A DNA stretch of 64,000 nt, taken from contig NZ_CP188257.1 of NCBI RefSeq assembly GCF_049994355.1, positions 4,588,001 through 4,652,000 of the forward strand, given 5' to 3'. The notes beneath the pieces were generated by a model. That model saw nothing but the letters and a program-made list of their open reading frames with translations. It did no database searches and had not been told where the DNA came from. A program made the translations under genes and the position numbers. Of this stretch, positions 51,142-58,542 are shown piece by piece; the first letter of the stretch is position 1, and each line of letters begins with the position of its first letter. The DNA is from Angustibacter sp049994355. Lineage in GTDB: Bacteria; Actinomycetota; Actinomycetes; Actinomycetales; Angustibacteraceae.

Positions 51142-52536
51142 TCAGAGGGCCTTGACGGCGGAGACCACCTTGGTCAGCGAGTCCTTGGCGTCGCCGAACA
51201 ACAGGGTGGTCTTCGGGTCGTAGAGCAGCTCGTTCTCGATGCCCGCGAAGCCCGGCCGCATGGACCGCTTGAGGAACACCACCTGCTGCGCCTGGTCGAC
51301 CTCCAGGATCGGCATGCCGTAGATCGGCGCTCCCGGCGTCGTCTTGGCGGCCGGGTTCACCACGTCGTTGGCCCCGACGACGAGGGCGACGTCCGCGGTG
51401 CGCAGCTCTGGGTTGATCAGCTCCATCTCCTTCAGCGCCTCGTAGGGCACGTTGGCCTCGGCCAGCAGCACGTTCATGTGCCCTGGCATCCGCCCCGCAA
51501 CCGGGTGGATGCCGTACAGCACCTCGATGTCGCGGGCTTCCAGCAGCTCGGCGAGCTCGCGGATCGTGTGCTGCGCCTGTGCGACGGCCAGCCCGTAGCC
51601 GGGCACGATGACCACCTTGCGCGCGTAGCCGAGCAGGATTGCGACGTCGTCCGCGCTGCCCGAGCGCACCGGCCGCTCCGGACCCGTGCCGGCCATGACG
51701 GCCGTCGACGGGCGGAAGGCACCGAACAGGATCGAGGTCACCGACCGCCCCATCGCGGCCGCCATCAGCCGAGTCAGGATCGTGCCGCTCGCACCGACCA
51801 GCGTTCCCGCGACCAGCAGCAGGGTGTTGTTCAGCACGTAGCCGCTGGCCGCGACGGTCAGGCCGGTGAACGCGTTGAGCAGCGAGATGACGATCGGGAC
51901 GTCGGCCCCGCCCACCGGCAGGACGAACAGCACGCCGACCAGCAGCGAGACCAACGCCAGCAGGGCCAGCGTCCACGCCTCGGGCTGACCGTCCGAGCCT
52001 TGGACGACGACCGTGACCGCGAGCGCGACGGCGACGGCCAGCGACCCGCCGAACAGGTACTGGCCGCCCTTGATGGTGACCGGTCGGGTGGTCATCAGCT
52101 CCTGCAGCTTGGCGAACGTCACGCAGGAGCCGCTGAACGAGACGCAGCCGACCAGCACGGTGAAAGCCCCTGCGGCAGCGGCGATCCCGCCCGCGTCCGC
52201 CTCCAGCGTCAGCTCGAGCCCGGCGACCAGCGCAGCGGCAGCGCCGCCGACGCCGTTGAACAGCGCGACCAGTTGCGGCATCTGGGTCATGGCGACCCGT
52301 CGCGCCGCCGGCACCCCGACCGCGCAGCCGACTGCGATGGCGACCAGGATCGGCACGACGTGGTCCATGTCCTCGGACAGGAACGCGGTCACGACGGCCA
52401 GCACCGCGCCCCCGGCGCCGATCAGGTTGCCGCGTCGCGCCGTCCCGGGCGACGAGAGTCCCTTGAGAGCCAGGACGAAGCAGGCCGCGGCGATCAGGTA
52501 GAACAACGCCGTCCAGTTCGCGGAGAGCAGGCTCAT
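51142..52536 (-). CDS. pntB: NAD(P) transhydrogenase subunit beta
   Basis: A 464-residue membrane subunit: about nine helices, then the NADP-binding domain III (KVVIVPGYGLAVAQAQH, YGIHPVAGRMPGHMNVLLAEANVPYE). With the two alpha proteins it uses the proton gradient to make NADPH from NADH. ATG 52536 overlaps the stop of the alpha-2 gene (ATGA). All three genes read leftward as one operon. Confidence 0.96.
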   Translation of the reverse strand: MSLLSANWTALFYLIAAACFVLALKGLSSPGTARRGNLIGAGGAVLAVVTAFLSEDMDHVVPILVAIAVGCAVGVPAARRVAMTQMPQLVALFNGVGGAAAALVAGLELTLEADAGGIAAAAGAFTVLVGCVSFSGSCVTFAKLQELMTTRPVTIKGGQYLFGGSLAVAVALAVTVVVQGSDGQPEAWTLALLALVSLLVGVLFVLPVGGADVPIVISLLNAFTGLTVAASGYVLNNTLLLVAGTLVGASGTILTRLMAAAMGRSVTSILFGAFRPSTAVMAGTGPERPVRSGSADDVAILLGYARKVVIVPGYGLAVAQAQHTIRELAELLEARDIEVLYGIHPVAGRMPGHMNVLLAEANVPYEALKEMELINPELRTADVALVVGANDVVNPAAKTTPGAPIYGMPILEVDQAQQVVFLKRSMRPGFAGIENELLYDPKTTLLFGDAKDSLTKVVSAVKAL

Positions 52537-52829
52537 CGAGAACCCCCGCCCGACGAGCGGCCCTTGAACATCTCGAGCATCCGGTCGGTCACCACGAAGC
52601 CGCCGACCATGTTCACGGTGGCCAGCACGACCGCCAGCAGCCCGAGCGCCAGCCCGAGCCCGGACGACGTCCGTCCGGTGACCAGGATCGCGCCGACCAG
52701 GATCACACCGTGGATCGCGTTGGCCCCGCTCATCAACGGCGTGTGCAGGGTCGTCGACACCTTCGAGACGACCTCGAAGCCCACGAAGACCGACAGCACG
52801 AAGAGCGTCAGCATGGTCATGCCGTCCAT
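52533..52829 (-). CDS. pntAB: NAD(P) transhydrogenase subunit alpha part 2 (membrane)
   Basis: A 98-residue membrane protein with three helices: FVLSVFVGFEVVSKV, ANAIHGVILVGAILV and LLAVVLATVNMVGGFVVTDRML. It forms part of the proton channel of the transhydrogenase. ATG 52829 overlaps the pntAA stop by one base, which decides the start. Confidence 0.94.
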   Translation of the reverse strand: MDGMTMLTLFVLSVFVGFEVVSKVSTTLHTPLMSGANAIHGVILVGAILVTGRTSSGLGLALGLLAVVLATVNMVGGFVVTDRMLEMFKGRSSGGGSR

Positions 52830-53959
52830 CAGGATCCCTCCTCCAGCAGCAGGCGGGTGGGTTCGTGCAGCACGTCGCCCGCATGCGTCACGCACGCGCC
52901 GGCGAGCACCTCGTCGTCCAGGTCGACCACCAGCTCGCCGTCGCCGGACACCATGAGCGCCAACAGGTTCGTCAGGTTCTTGGCGTACAACCGGCTGGCG
53001 TCCACCGGCATCGCCGAGGCGGCGTCGGCCATCCCGACCTGGATGACCCGACCGACCTGGATCGCCTCTCCCGCAATGGATCCCTCGACGTTGCCGCCGC
53101 TCTCCGCGGCCAGGTCGACGACCACCGAACCCGGCTTCATCGCCGCGACCATCTCCCGGGTGACCAGCAGCGGCGCGGGTCGCCCGGGGACGGCGGCGGT
53201 GGTGATCAGCGCGTCGGACCTGGCCACGAACGGCGCGAGCAGCTCGCGCTGGCGGGCCGCCCGATCCTCGCCCATCTCGCGCGCGTAGCCGCCGGCGCCC
53301 TCGATCGACTCCAGGTCGAGCTGGACGAAGGTCGCGCCCATCGAGCGCACCTCGTCCGCGGACGCCGGGCGCACGTCGTACGCCTCGACCACCGCACCCA
53401 GCCGCTTGGCCGTCGCGATGGCCTGCAGTCCGGCCACGCCGGCGCCCAGCACCAGGACCCTGGCCGGCGGCACCGTGCCTGCCGCGGTCATGAACAACGG
53501 GAAGAACCGCGGCAGCCGCATAGCCGCCTCGAGCGCGCAGCGGTAGCCGCCCACCAGCGCCTGCGAGGTCAGTGCGTCCATCGACTGGGCGCGCGAGATG
53601 CGCGGCACCAGCTCGACCGAGAACGCAGTGACCTGCGCGTCGCGCAACGCACGCACGCCGTCCGGTTCAGCGGACGGCGAGAGGAACCCGACGGTCACGG
53701 CGCCGGGTTTGAGCCGGGCGATGTCGGCGGGCAGCAGCGGGCGAACGTGCAGGACGACGTCCGCCCCGGCCAGCACGTCGCCGTCCACGACCTGGGCGCC
53801 CACCGCACGGTAGGACTCGTCGTCGGAAAGGGCCTGTGCGCCGGCTCCGGACTGCACCACGACGACATGCCCGGCCTGGACGAGCGGCGCCACCGTGTCG
53901 GGCACGGCCGCGACGCGTCTTTCCCCCGGGCGGGTCTCGGCGGGTACGGCGATCCTCAT
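52829..53959 (-). CDS. pntAA: NAD(P) transhydrogenase subunit alpha part 1 (NAD-binding)
   Basis: A 376-residue cytoplasmic protein: alanine dehydrogenase/PNT N-terminal domain (MRIAVPAETRPGERRVAAVPD) and NAD-binding domain (VLVLGAGVAGLQAIATAKRLGAVVEAYDVRP). It carries the RQ-loop region (AQSMDALTSQ). ATG 53959 lies eight bases after TAGGTT (53973-53968); upstream in-frame codons are not supported. First gene of the operon. Confidence 0.95.
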   Translation of the reverse strand: MRIAVPAETRPGERRVAAVPDTVAPLVQAGHVVVVQSGAGAQALSDDESYRAVGAQVVDGDVLAGADVVLHVRPLLPADIARLKPGAVTVGFLSPSAEPDGVRALRDAQVTAFSVELVPRISRAQSMDALTSQALVGGYRCALEAAMRLPRFFPLFMTAAGTVPPARVLVLGAGVAGLQAIATAKRLGAVVEAYDVRPASADEVRSMGATFVQLDLESIEGAGGYAREMGEDRAARQRELLAPFVARSDALITTAAVPGRPAPLLVTREMVAAMKPGSVVVDLAAESGGNVEGSIAGEAIQVGRVIQVGMADAASAMPVDASRLYAKNLTNLLALMVSGDGELVVDLDDEVLAGACVTHAGDVLHEPTRLLLEEGS

Positions 53960-54049
53960 ACCCAGGCAACCTAGGGGTTCAAGCGCTTCCAGCACGACAT
54001 GCGGTACGTCACACGCCCAAGGAGTGGGCACCGGGCGCCGTCCGAGGGC

Positions 54050-54958
54050 CTAGAGCTGCGGTGCGACTGCGGCCGCGATCAGCTCGATGTGGGCCAGGTC
54101 GGCCAGGTCGAGCACCTGCAGGTAGAACCGGGTGGCGCCGAGCTCGGCGTAGTGACCGATCCGGTCGACGACCTCCGACGGGGTGCCGGCGAGGGCCGTG
54201 GCCCGGAGGTCATCGAGGTCCCGGCCGATCGCCGCCGCGCGCCTGGTCAGCTCGGCCTCGTCGCGACCGACGCAGATCGGGTGGGCCACGGACAGCACGA
54301 GCTCACGGCCGGTCAGCTCGCACGCTGCACGCACCCGGTCGAACGCCTCGGCGGTGTCCGCCACGGAGGAGAACCCCCGGTTGAACTCGTGCGCGTAGGT
54401 GGCCGCCAGGCGCGGCGTCCGGTTGGCGCCCCCACCTCCGATGATGATCGGTAACGGCGACTGGACCGGGCGCGTCAGGGCCGGGTTGTCGCTGAGCCGG
54501 TAGTGCTCGCCGTCGAAGTCGAACGGACCCTCGCTCGTCCACAGACCCTGCAGGATCTGCAGCTGCTCCTCGAAGCGGTCGAAGCGCTCGCCGAACGTGC
54601 CGAACGGCAGGCCGAACGCGCTGTGCTCGGCCTCGTACCAGCCCGTGCCCAGGCCCAGCTCCACGCGACCGCCGCTCATCTGGTCGACCTGCGCGACGCT
54701 GACTGCGAGCGGGCCGGGCTGGCGGAAGGTGGCCGAGCTGACCAGTGTGCCGAGCCGGATCCGGCTGGTCTCGCGGGCGAGCCCGGCCAGGGTGACCCAC
54801 GAGTCCGTCGGGCCGGGGTGCCCGTCGACCCCCATAGCCAGGTAGTGGTCGCTGCGGAAGAAGCCGTCGAAACCCGCGTCCTCGGCGCACTTGGCGACCG
54901 CGAGCTGGTTGTCGTAGGTCGCGCCCTGCTGGGGCTCGATGAAGATGCGCAGGTCCAT
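54050..54958 (-). CDS. LLM-class F420-dependent oxidoreductase
   Basis: A 302-residue TIM-barrel enzyme with GFDGFFRSDHYL, SWVTLAGLARETSRIRLGTLVSSATFRQPG, GRVELGLGTGWYEAEH and PLPIIIGGGG, typical of F420-dependent luciferase-like oxidoreductases (TIGR03560-like). The substrate is unknown. ATG 54958 lies seven bases after TAGCCT (54971-54966). The genome therefore probably makes F420. Confidence 0.93.
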   Translation of the reverse strand: MDLRIFIEPQQGATYDNQLAVAKCAEDAGFDGFFRSDHYLAMGVDGHPGPTDSWVTLAGLARETSRIRLGTLVSSATFRQPGPLAVSVAQVDQMSGGRVELGLGTGWYEAEHSAFGLPFGTFGERFDRFEEQLQILQGLWTSEGPFDFDGEHYRLSDNPALTRPVQSPLPIIIGGGGANRTPRLAATYAHEFNRGFSSVADTAEAFDRVRAACELTGRELVLSVAHPICVGRDEAELTRRAAAIGRDLDDLRATALAGTPSEVVDRIGHYAELGATRFYLQVLDLADLAHIELIAAAVAPQL

Positions 54959-54968
54959 GCCGCTCAGG

Positions 54969-55091
54969 CTAGTTGTGCAGGTACATGTAGCCGAGCATCA
55001 GGACCGCGACCACGAGGGCGCCGAGCAGCAGGGCCGCCCCGGCATCCCGCTGGTGCTCGCGCTCGTTCTGCGGCTGGTGGTTGTTGCTCAT
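54969..55091 (-). CDS. Small single-pass membrane protein (40 aa)
   Basis: A 40-residue protein: a charged N-terminus (MSNNHQPQNEREHQRDAG) and one membrane helix (AALLLGALVVAVLMLGYMYL). ATG 55091 has GGGAG seven bases upstream. It is divergent from the NYN-domain gene across two small palindromes. Function unknown. Confidence 0.65.
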   Translation of the reverse strand: MSNNHQPQNEREHQRDAGAALLLGALVVAVLMLGYMYLHN

Positions 55092-55132
55092 GCGGACTCC
55101 CGAGATCGTCGGACCGTCCACCCCCTCTGACC

Positions 55133-55162
55133 TACGGAACCGTAACCTACTCCGAGTAAGGT
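55133..55162. promoter_or_regulatory. Paired palindromes in divergent promoter (candidate TetR-type operator)
   Basis: Two neighbouring inverted repeats, TACGG-AA-CCGTA (55133-55144) and TACTC-C-GAGTA (55148-55158), lie 42-53 bases before the 40-residue membrane protein gene. The second overlaps the -10 hexamer TAAGGT (55157-55162) of the NYN gene. The layout suggests a repressor site; no regulator gene is adjacent. Confidence 0.5.
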
Positions 55163-55185
55163 CGTCAAGGTGCCACCATGCCCTC

Positions 55186-55824
55186 ATGACCGACGACCAG
55201 CACGACGACAGCACGGCTGACCTCGACCCTCCTTCGCCGTTGGACCTGCTGGTCTGGGACGCGCCGAACATCGACATGACGCTGTCCAACGTCATCGGCG
55301 CCAAGCCGTCGCCCTCCTCGCGGCCCCGCTTCGACGCCATCGCGCGCTGGTTCGTGGACACGGCGCAGGACCGGGAGGTCGAGGGCAGCGTCTTCGCGAA
55401 CATCCCGCCGGCCGCGGCCACCGGCATGCGCGGCTGGATCGAAGCCATCCGGTCGTTCGGCTACGCGGTGTTCGCCAAACCCAAGCTGCACCCGGACGAC
55501 GACGTCGACCTCGACATGCTCGCGCACATCGCGGACCGGGCCGCTCAGCGACGGCTGGTCCGGCTGATCGTGGCCAGCGGGGACGGCCGGAACTTCCTCG
55601 AACCACTGGAGGGGCTGGCCCGCGACGGCGTGCAGGTCATCGTCCTGTCGTTCAGCGAGGTCGCCGGTTACGCGCTGGACTCCGACCTGCTGACCTTCAT
55701 CGACCTGGAGGACGTGCCGGGCGCGTTCATCACTCCGCTGGACCGGGTACGACTGGACGCACTGCCACCCGAGGGCGCCTGGCTGCGGCCGAGCCGGTCG
55801 ATGCGGGAGGTCGCAGCTGGGTGA
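55186..55824 (+). CDS. NYN domain protein (LabA/DUF88-like putative nuclease)
   Basis: A 212-residue PIN-like protein. The conserved acidic residues appear in LLVWDAPNIDM, DDVDLDMLAH and LIVASGDGRNFLEPLEGL, as expected of a metal-dependent RNase fold. ATG 55186 lies 24 bases after the TAAGGT hexamer, so this message has a short leader. It is followed at once by the L,D-transpeptidase frame. The RNA target is unknown. Confidence 0.9.
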   Translation: MTDDQHDDSTADLDPPSPLDLLVWDAPNIDMTLSNVIGAKPSPSSRPRFDAIARWFVDTAQDREVEGSVFANIPPAAATGMRGWIEAIRSFGYAVFAKPKLHPDDDVDLDMLAHIADRAAQRRLVRLIVASGDGRNFLEPLEGLARDGVQVIVLSFSEVAGYALDSDLLTFIDLEDVPGAFITPLDRVRLDALPPEGAWLRPSRSMREVAAG

Positions 55825-55828
55825 GCCG

Positions 55829-56815
55829 GTGCGGCGGCGCGCGCGTCGCCTCGATGCCGGCCGCGCCTGCCTGGCCTACTCTGGACGGACCCGACTGCGG
55901 ACCACCGGAAAGGCCCTGCACATCACCGAGACGACCCGACGCGCCGCTCGTCCCGTGGCGCGGGCCCCGCAGTCCCGGCCGTCGCACCGACGCCCGGGGC
56001 CGTCGGCGCGTGTGCGCCGACGGCGCAGCCTGCTGGTGCTGCTGCTGGTCGTCGTCACGATCCTCGGCGTCACCAGGCTGCTCGGCCGCGACTCCAGCGA
56101 CGCCCACCCGAGCCGGGACGCGGCTGCGCAGCTGCCGGACGGCGGTTCGGCCGGCGGCGGTGGCCAGGTGACGGCGTCCTCCGGGCCGACCGCGTCCGGT
56201 GCGCCGGCCGCCCGCACCCCCAGGCTGCTCGGCGAGGTCGCCCTGCTCGGCCCGCACACCCTCGCCACCGTGCCGGCCGGCACCACCAAGGCGGTCGTCG
56301 TGCGCGGCGACGGCCGGACGACCGCGACGGCGACCATCGAGCTCTACGAGCTGGTCAAGGGCGCGTGGACGAAGCAGTCCTCATGGCGCGGGCACCTGGG
56401 GGCCAAGGGCTGGACTGGCGACCACCGCGAGGGCGACCTGCGCACACCCGCCGGTACCTACACGCTCTCGGACGCCGGCGGGCGGTTGGCCAACCCGGGC
56501 ACGAAGCTGCCGTACCACCGCTCACCCCACTTCGTACCCACCGGTTCCAGCGTCTTCGGCGACTCACTGGCCGGCAGCTTCGACTACGTGATCGCGATCG
56601 ACTTCAACCGCCGGACCGGCGTCTCGCCGCTGGACGGCACGCACCCGCAGGGCGATGCGCGGGGCGGCGGCATCTGGCTGCACGTCGACCACGACGGGCC
56701 GACCCACGGCTGCGTCTCGGTCCCGCGGGAGGGGATGAAGGCCCTGCTGCGGGCTCTCACCCCCCAGGACCACCCGGTCGTGATCATGGGCGACAAGTCC
56801 TTGCTCGCCACCTAA
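55829..56815 (+). CDS. L,D-transpeptidase (YkuD-like)
   Basis: A secreted or membrane-anchored cell wall crosslinking enzyme. A basic cytoplasmic part is followed by a helix (LLVLLLVVVTILGV), a Ser/Gly-rich linker and the catalytic domain with WLHVDHDGPTHGCVSV, which carries the His and Cys of the L,D-transpeptidase motif. The GTG at 55829 opens the frame, but a TACTCT hexamer (55877-55882) and a GGAAAGG ribosome site (55907-55913) lie inside it. The real start is therefore probably later: an AUC codon at 55922 or GTG at 55955 (uncertain). It makes 3-3 or other crosslinks without penicillin-sensitive serine chemistry. Confidence 0.85.
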   Translation: MRRRARRLDAGRACLAYSGRTRLRTTGKALHITETTRRAARPVARAPQSRPSHRRPGPSARVRRRRSLLVLLLVVVTILGVTRLLGRDSSDAHPSRDAAAQLPDGGSAGGGGQVTASSGPTASGAPAARTPRLLGEVALLGPHTLATVPAGTTKAVVVRGDGRTTATATIELYELVKGAWTKQSSWRGHLGAKGWTGDHREGDLRTPAGTYTLSDAGGRLANPGTKLPYHRSPHFVPTGSSVFGDSLAGSFDYVIAIDFNRRTGVSPLDGTHPQGDARGGGIWLHVDHDGPTHGCVSVPREGMKALLRALTPQDHPVVIMGDKSLLAT

Positions 56816-56837
56816 GGCTTGCTCCCCTCCGCCCGCC

Positions 56838-56909
56838 TTGCTCCACCCAACCCGCCTTTTGCTCGCTGAGAAGCGGTTCTGCGGGAGCAAAGCGGGTTGG
56901 GGGGAGCAA
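56838..56909. repeat. Intergenic palindrome E5 with TTGCTC words
   Basis: Arms of 18 bp match at 17 positions: TTGCTCCACCCAACCCGC (56838-56855) against the complement of 56892-56909. An inner TTTGCTC/GAGCAAA pair and an AGAA-GCGG-TTCT hairpin complete a 72-base fold. Another TTGCTCC copy lies at 56819. It separates the L,D-transpeptidase gene from the PLP lyase promoter. Confidence 0.8.
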
Positions 56910-56942
56910 CCTAGGTGGGCCTACGGCCGGTACGGTCGGACG

Positions 56943-57911
56943 GTGAGCGGGAGGGCGCAGGTGAGCTTTGGACGGCGCGACGTCCTCGCCGCGGCGGAGC
57001 GCATCCACGGGCACGTGCGACGCACCCCAGTGGCCCAGGTGGCGGGGAGCGTGCTGGGCGTCCGCGGCAGCGCCGAACCGGTCTGGCTCAAGCTCGAGAT
57101 GCTGCAGCACTCCGGGTCGTTCAAGGCACGCGGAGCCTTCAACCGGGTACTGGCCGCCCGCCACGCAGGGCAGCTGCCGACTGCCGGGGTGATCGCAGCG
57201 TCCGGCGGCAACGCCGGACTCGCCGTGGCGCACGTCGCCCGACAGCTGGGCGTGCCCGCCGAGATCCACGTCCCGATCACCGCACCGGCCGTGAAGGTCG
57301 CCCGCCTCGCGGCCCTGGGCGCCGTCGTCGTCCAGCAGGGCACCGAGTACGCGCAGGCCTACGAGTCGGCGCTGGCCGCGGCGGAAGAATCCGGCGCGCT
57401 GTTCTGCCACGCCTACGACCAGCCCGAAATCTGCGCGGGACAGGGCACCCTCGGCCTGGAGCTTCTCGAGCAGCTACCGGACGTCGACACCGTCCTCCTC
57501 GCCGTCGGCGGCGGAGGGTTGATGGCGGGCGTCGCCACCGCGCTGCGCAGCCGGGCGCGGGTGATCGGAGTCGAGCCGGAGGCGATCCCGACGCTCAATG
57601 CCGCACTGATGGTGGGTTGCGTCGTGGACGTCGACGTCAGCGGCATCGCGGCTGACTCGTTGGGGGCGCGACGGCTGGGCGACATCGCGTTCGCTGCTGC
57701 GGTCGACTGCGAGGTGCGCTCGGTGCTGGTCAGCGACCAGGCGATCGTCGAAGCGCGACAACGGCTCTGGCGCGAGCTGCGACTGGTCGTCGAGCACGGC
57801 TGTGCCGCTGCGGTCGCCGCCCTGGCCACCGGTGCCTATCGTCCCGGTCCTGCTGAGCGGGTCGGGGTGGTGCTCTGCGGCGCCAACACCGACCCCGCCG
57901 ATCTGGGCTGA
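56943..57911 (+). CDS. Serine/threonine dehydratase-like PLP enzyme
   Basis: A 322-residue fold-type II PLP enzyme. The PLP lysine lies in HSGSFKARGA; the cofactor loops are ASGGNAGLAVAH and AVGGGGLMAG. It most likely deaminates serine or threonine; it is shorter than IlvA and lacks its ACT domain. GTG 56943 lies six bases after TACGGT (56931-56936), giving a leaderless start. RidA at 3.6 kb would remove the reactive enamine it makes. Confidence 0.9.
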   Translation: MSGRAQVSFGRRDVLAAAERIHGHVRRTPVAQVAGSVLGVRGSAEPVWLKLEMLQHSGSFKARGAFNRVLAARHAGQLPTAGVIAASGGNAGLAVAHVARQLGVPAEIHVPITAPAVKVARLAALGAVVVQQGTEYAQAYESALAAAEESGALFCHAYDQPEICAGQGTLGLELLEQLPDVDTVLLAVGGGGLMAGVATALRSRARVIGVEPEAIPTLNAALMVGCVVDVDVSGIAADSLGARRLGDIAFAAAVDCEVRSVLVSDQAIVEARQRLWRELRLVVEHGCAAAVAALATGAYRPGPAERVGVVLCGANTDPADLG

Positions 57912-57914
57912 CCC

Positions 57915-58484
57915 GTGGCCGGTCCGCAGGTGGTAGCGCTGGTGGTCTCCCCCGGCCACAACTACTGGTTCCACTCGCCGGACCCGTCCGTCGGCGTCGG
58001 CCCGCACCCGACGGTCTATCCCGATCACGTCGATCTCGTTGCCGGGCAAGGGATTCGCGGCGACCGCTTCTACGGCAAGGTGTCCCGGTTGGCGTCCGCG
58101 GTCAGCTTCTTCGCGGCCGAAGCACTGGAGGCGGTCGAGGACGAGCTCGGGCTCGCCAGTGGTTCGCTCGACCCGCGGCTGACCCGGCGCAACGTCATCG
58201 TCCGCGGCATCGACCTGAACACCCTGCGGCACAATACTTTCAGCCTGGACACCGGGGACGGACCGGTGCAGTTCGAGGCAGCCGGCGAGACCTCGCCGTG
58301 CGCCTGGATGGACGACCAGCTGGCCCCGGGCGCCCGAGACGCGCTACGCGGGCGTGGTGGGTTGCGCGCCAACCCGACCACCTCCGGGGTGCTGCGAGTC
58401 GGACCCGCACGGCTGGTCACGGACGTCGAGCAGGACCCGGCCCGGGCCGGTGACCGGGTGCGCCGGCGCTCCCGACTCCCGTGA
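57915..58484 (+). CDS. MOSC domain protein
   Basis: A 189-residue MOSC-fold protein, related to the sulfur-transfer end of molybdenum cofactor sulfurase. The conserved Cys is in AGETSPCAWMDDQL, and GIRGDRFYGK and TRRNVIVRGIDLN are typical. It probably moves sulfur or binds a molybdenum-type cofactor. GTG start directly after the PLP enzyme stop, so co-transcribed. Confidence 0.88.
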   Translation: MAGPQVVALVVSPGHNYWFHSPDPSVGVGPHPTVYPDHVDLVAGQGIRGDRFYGKVSRLASAVSFFAAEALEAVEDELGLASGSLDPRLTRRNVIVRGIDLNTLRHNTFSLDTGDGPVQFEAAGETSPCAWMDDQLAPGARDALRGRGGLRANPTTSGVLRVGPARLVTDVEQDPARAGDRVRRRSRLP

Positions 58485-58542
58485 GCCCCGGCCCGAGCGG
58501 GGCTACCGGGTGCGGACGACGAGGCTGGGCAATCCTGCCCGA

